Origin: Sphingopyxis sp. JAI108
Lineage (GTDB): Bacteria; Pseudomonadota; Alphaproteobacteria; Sphingomonadales; Sphingomonadaceae
Direction: 5' to 3'
DNA: 64,000 bases
Assembly (NCBI RefSeq): GCF_013410105.1
Contig: NZ_JACCCJ010000002.1
Span: 124,001 to 188,000 of the forward strand
Part shown: one piece after another, positions 62,365-64,000 of the stretch
Layout: every line of letters starts with the position of its first letter
Position numbering within the stretch: position 1 is the first letter of the stretch
Position numbers and translations under genes: made by a program
Notes under the pieces: model-generated
What the model saw: the letters and a program-made list of their open reading frames with translations, nothing else
Told to the model about the DNA's origin: nothing
The model's database searches: none

Positions 62365-63474
62365 GTGACCCAGCGTCCGACCCTGTTCACCTTTCTTGCG
62401 CTTCTGTTCGCGAGCCTCGCCTTCGCGGCGCCCGCGCACGCCGAGCGCATCAAGGATATGGGCCAGTTCCAGGGCCTGCGTGCGAACCAGCTGACGGGCT
62501 ATGGCCTGGTCGTCGGGCTCGCGGGCACGGGCGACGACAGCCTCGATTATTCGACGCTGGGCATGCGCGGCGCGGTATCGCGCTTCGGCCTGACCTTGCC
62601 CCCGGGCGTGAACCCGGCGCTCAAAAACGCTGCGGCCGTGATGATCACCGCCGAGCTGCCGCCCTTCGCCAAGCCCGGCCAGCGCCTCGACGTCACCGTG
62701 TCGGCGATCGGCAAGGCGAAAAGCCTGCGCGGCGGCACGCTCGTGCTCGCGCCGCTCTATGGCGCCGATGGACAGATTTACGCGATGGTGCAGGGCAATC
62801 TGGTGATCGGCGGGCTCGGCGTCGATGCCGCCGACGGGTCGAAGCTGACGGTCAATGTGCCGTCGAGCGGGCGCATCGCGGGCGGTGCGACGGTCGAACG
62901 CGCAGTCGACACCGGCTTCGCCTCGGCGAGCTACCTCACCTTCAACCTGCATCAGTTCGACGCGACCAATGCCAAGCGCGTCACCGACGCGATCAACGCC
63001 GCGATCCCCGGCACCGCGTCGATGATCGACGGCGCCAGCATCGCGATCCGCGCCGGCGGAAACGGGGACGACCGGATGCGGCTGATGTCGCAGATCGAGA
63101 ATCTGGGCGTCACGCGCTCGGAGCCGCCGGCGAAGGTGATCGTCAACGCGCGCACGGGCACGGTAGTGATCAACGGCGCGGTCCGCGTCGGCACCGCAGC
63201 GGTCAGCCACGGCAAGCTCACCGTCTCGATCAAGGAAGCGCCGATGGTCGTCCAGCCGGCGCCGTTCAGCCGCGGTCAGACCGCGATCGAACCGTCGAGC
63301 GAAATCGAGGTGTCCGAAGACTATCGCCCGGCCTTCCTGATGCAACCCAATGCCTCGCTTTCCGAGCTGGTCGATTCGATCAACCGGCTGGGCGTTCCTC
63401 CCGGCGACCTCGTCGCCATCCTCGAGGCGCTGAGCCAGGCCGGCGCGCTCACTGCGGAACTGGTGATCATATGA
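62365..63474 (+). CDS. flgI: Flagellar P-ring protein FlgI
   Basis: A 369-residue periplasmic P-ring protein: signal peptide to about residue 26 (LFASLAFAAPAHA), then RIKDMGQFQGLRANQLTGYG, VVGLAGTGDDS, AAVMITAELPPFAKPGQRLD and the C-terminal GVPPGDLVAILEALSQAGAL. The start is GTG 62365 with a GAGGAA upstream. It overlaps flgJ by four bases. It works with FlgA, encoded divergently. Confidence 0.96.
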   Translation: MTQRPTLFTFLALLFASLAFAAPAHAERIKDMGQFQGLRANQLTGYGLVVGLAGTGDDSLDYSTLGMRGAVSRFGLTLPPGVNPALKNAAAVMITAELPPFAKPGQRLDVTVSAIGKAKSLRGGTLVLAPLYGADGQIYAMVQGNLVIGGLGVDAADGSKLTVNVPSSGRIAGGATVERAVDTGFASASYLTFNLHQFDATNAKRVTDAINAAIPGTASMIDGASIAIRAGGNGDDRMRLMSQIENLGVTRSEPPAKVIVNARTGTVVINGAVRVGTAAVSHGKLTVSIKEAPMVVQPAPFSRGQTAIEPSSEIEVSEDYRPAFLMQPNASLSELVDSINRLGVPPGDLVAILEALSQAGALTAELVII

Positions 63475-63791
63475 CGAGCCCCATTTCTTCCGTTTCGGCG
63501 ACGCCGACCCCTGCGGCTGCGGCGGGCGGCGACGGCGGGCTGCGCAAGGCGGCCGAGGCGTTCGAGGCCGTGATCCTGCGCCAGCTGATGGCGTCGATGC
63601 GCCAGGCGAAGCTCGGCGACGATATCCTCGGATCGAGCGCGACCGACAATTTCCGCGAAATGGCCGACGCGCGCACCGCCGACAGCCTCGCCGCGATGCG
63701 CCAGTTCGGCATCGCCGACATGGTCGAACGCCAGTTCCGCGGCCTCGCCGGCGGCGCGGCGGCCGGCGGTTCCGGGGGAGGCGTGCAATGA
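63471..63791 (+). CDS. flgJ: Rod-binding protein FlgJ, N-terminal domain only
   Basis: A 106-residue protein with the rod-binding domain alone: KAAEAFEAVILRQLMASMRQ, then DNFREMADARTADSLA. Enteric FlgJ has a second muramidase domain that is absent here; the stop is clean and overlaps flgK (ATGA). The SLT protein at 55725-56552 probably supplies the missing activity. The ends are Ala/Gly/Pro-rich. Confidence 0.9.
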   Translation: MTSPISSVSATPTPAAAAGGDGGLRKAAEAFEAVILRQLMASMRQAKLGDDILGSSATDNFREMADARTADSLAAMRQFGIADMVERQFRGLAGGAAAGGSGGGVQ

Positions 63792-64000
63792 GCGACCTGC
63801 TCGGCATCGGCTATAGCGGGCTCAAGGCCTATTCACGCGCGCTTTCGACGATCGGCGACAATATCGCCAATGCCCAGACGCCCGGTTACGCGCGGCGCCG
63901 GCTTGAGATGATGGAAGCCGTCGGCGGCGGCAATTCGATCTTCTATCGCGGCAACACCAACCCGGGGGGCGTCGATATCCGCGGCCTCGACCGTTCGGTC
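63788..64000 (+). CDS. flgK: Flagellar hook-associated protein FlgK, 3' truncated by window edge
   Basis: The first 71 residues are visible: LLGIGYSGLKAYSRALSTIG and DNIANAQTPGYARRR, the conserved N-terminal helix of FlgK/HAP1, followed by the start of the next domain. FlgK joins hook and filament. The ATG overlaps the flgJ stop. The gene continues past base 64000. Confidence 0.9.
   Translation, partial: MSDLLGIGYSGLKAYSRALSTIGDNIANAQTPGYARRRLEMMEAVGGGNSIFYRGNTNPGGVDIRGLDRSV

Overview
The window looks like chromosomal DNA of a high-GC alphaproteobacterium of the order Sphingomonadales, most like Sphingopyxis or a relative. This is an inference from gene families and gene order: ftsE-ftsX-ydcF-plsC, hisC-prephenate dehydrogenase beside metX-metW, two large TonB-dependent receptors, a CYP153 P450, and a FlgM/FliA/sigma-54 type flagellar cluster. 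Gene density is high. Many neighbours overlap by 1-4 bases (ATGA, TGATG, GTGA). I saw no insertion sequence, prophage, integrase or CRISPR array.

Layout. 1-8300: a 5'-truncated usher-like outer-membrane barrel protein, a ChrA chromate transporter, a patatin-like hydrolase, then an FAD oxidoreductase, a GtrA protein and a GT-C type membrane protein. 8301-14606: Tat-targeted MsrB, a CYP153 P450, an ABC exporter pair, queG, a small lipoprotein and an EI24 membrane protein. 14716-22411: PfkB sugar/adenosine kinase, a flippase, gpsA-tsaD, and hemC-hemD with a downstream membrane protein. 22453-28044: glutaryl-CoA dehydrogenase with a type III CoA-transferase, then a TonB receptor facing a TetR regulator across a perfect palindrome. 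28201-36986: metW-metX, hisC-tyrosine biosynthesis, plsC, ydcF, ftsX, ftsE, a zinc-ribbon protein and a YeiH transporter. 37087-41237: tRNA-Arg(CCG), then a CoA transferase/isomerase, thiolase and large acyl-CoA dehydrogenase resembling Mct and Mcd.

41234-50870 is a polysaccharide-utilisation locus. A TonB receptor and two alginate-lyase-fold enzymes form one translationally coupled unit. A GH88/GH105-type hydrolase lies beside it. D-mannonate dehydratase, a DUF4861 protein and a GntR regulator are divergent. Short repeated palindromes in both control regions suggest two layers of control: GntR-like TGTCAYACAAC sites and LacI-like TGACACCGGT sites. The polymer is not identified; the enzyme set points to a uronic-acid-containing polysaccharide.

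50955-52855 carries four unexplained small genes: a LuxR-type HTH protein with a C-terminal membrane anchor, a small soluble protein, a four-helix membrane protein and a MarR protein. 52869-64000 is flagellar: fliA, flhA and a lytic transglycosylase leftward; flgM and a FlgN-like gene leftward; flgA leftward; flgB-C-D-E-F-G-H-I-J-K rightward, with flgK cut by the window edge. Three near-perfect sigma-54 promoters, one candidate sigma-28 promoter and two FleQ-box-like palindromes fit a tiered flagellar hierarchy. FlgD and FlgE are short, FlgH has no lipidation cysteine, and FlgJ has only its rod-binding half.
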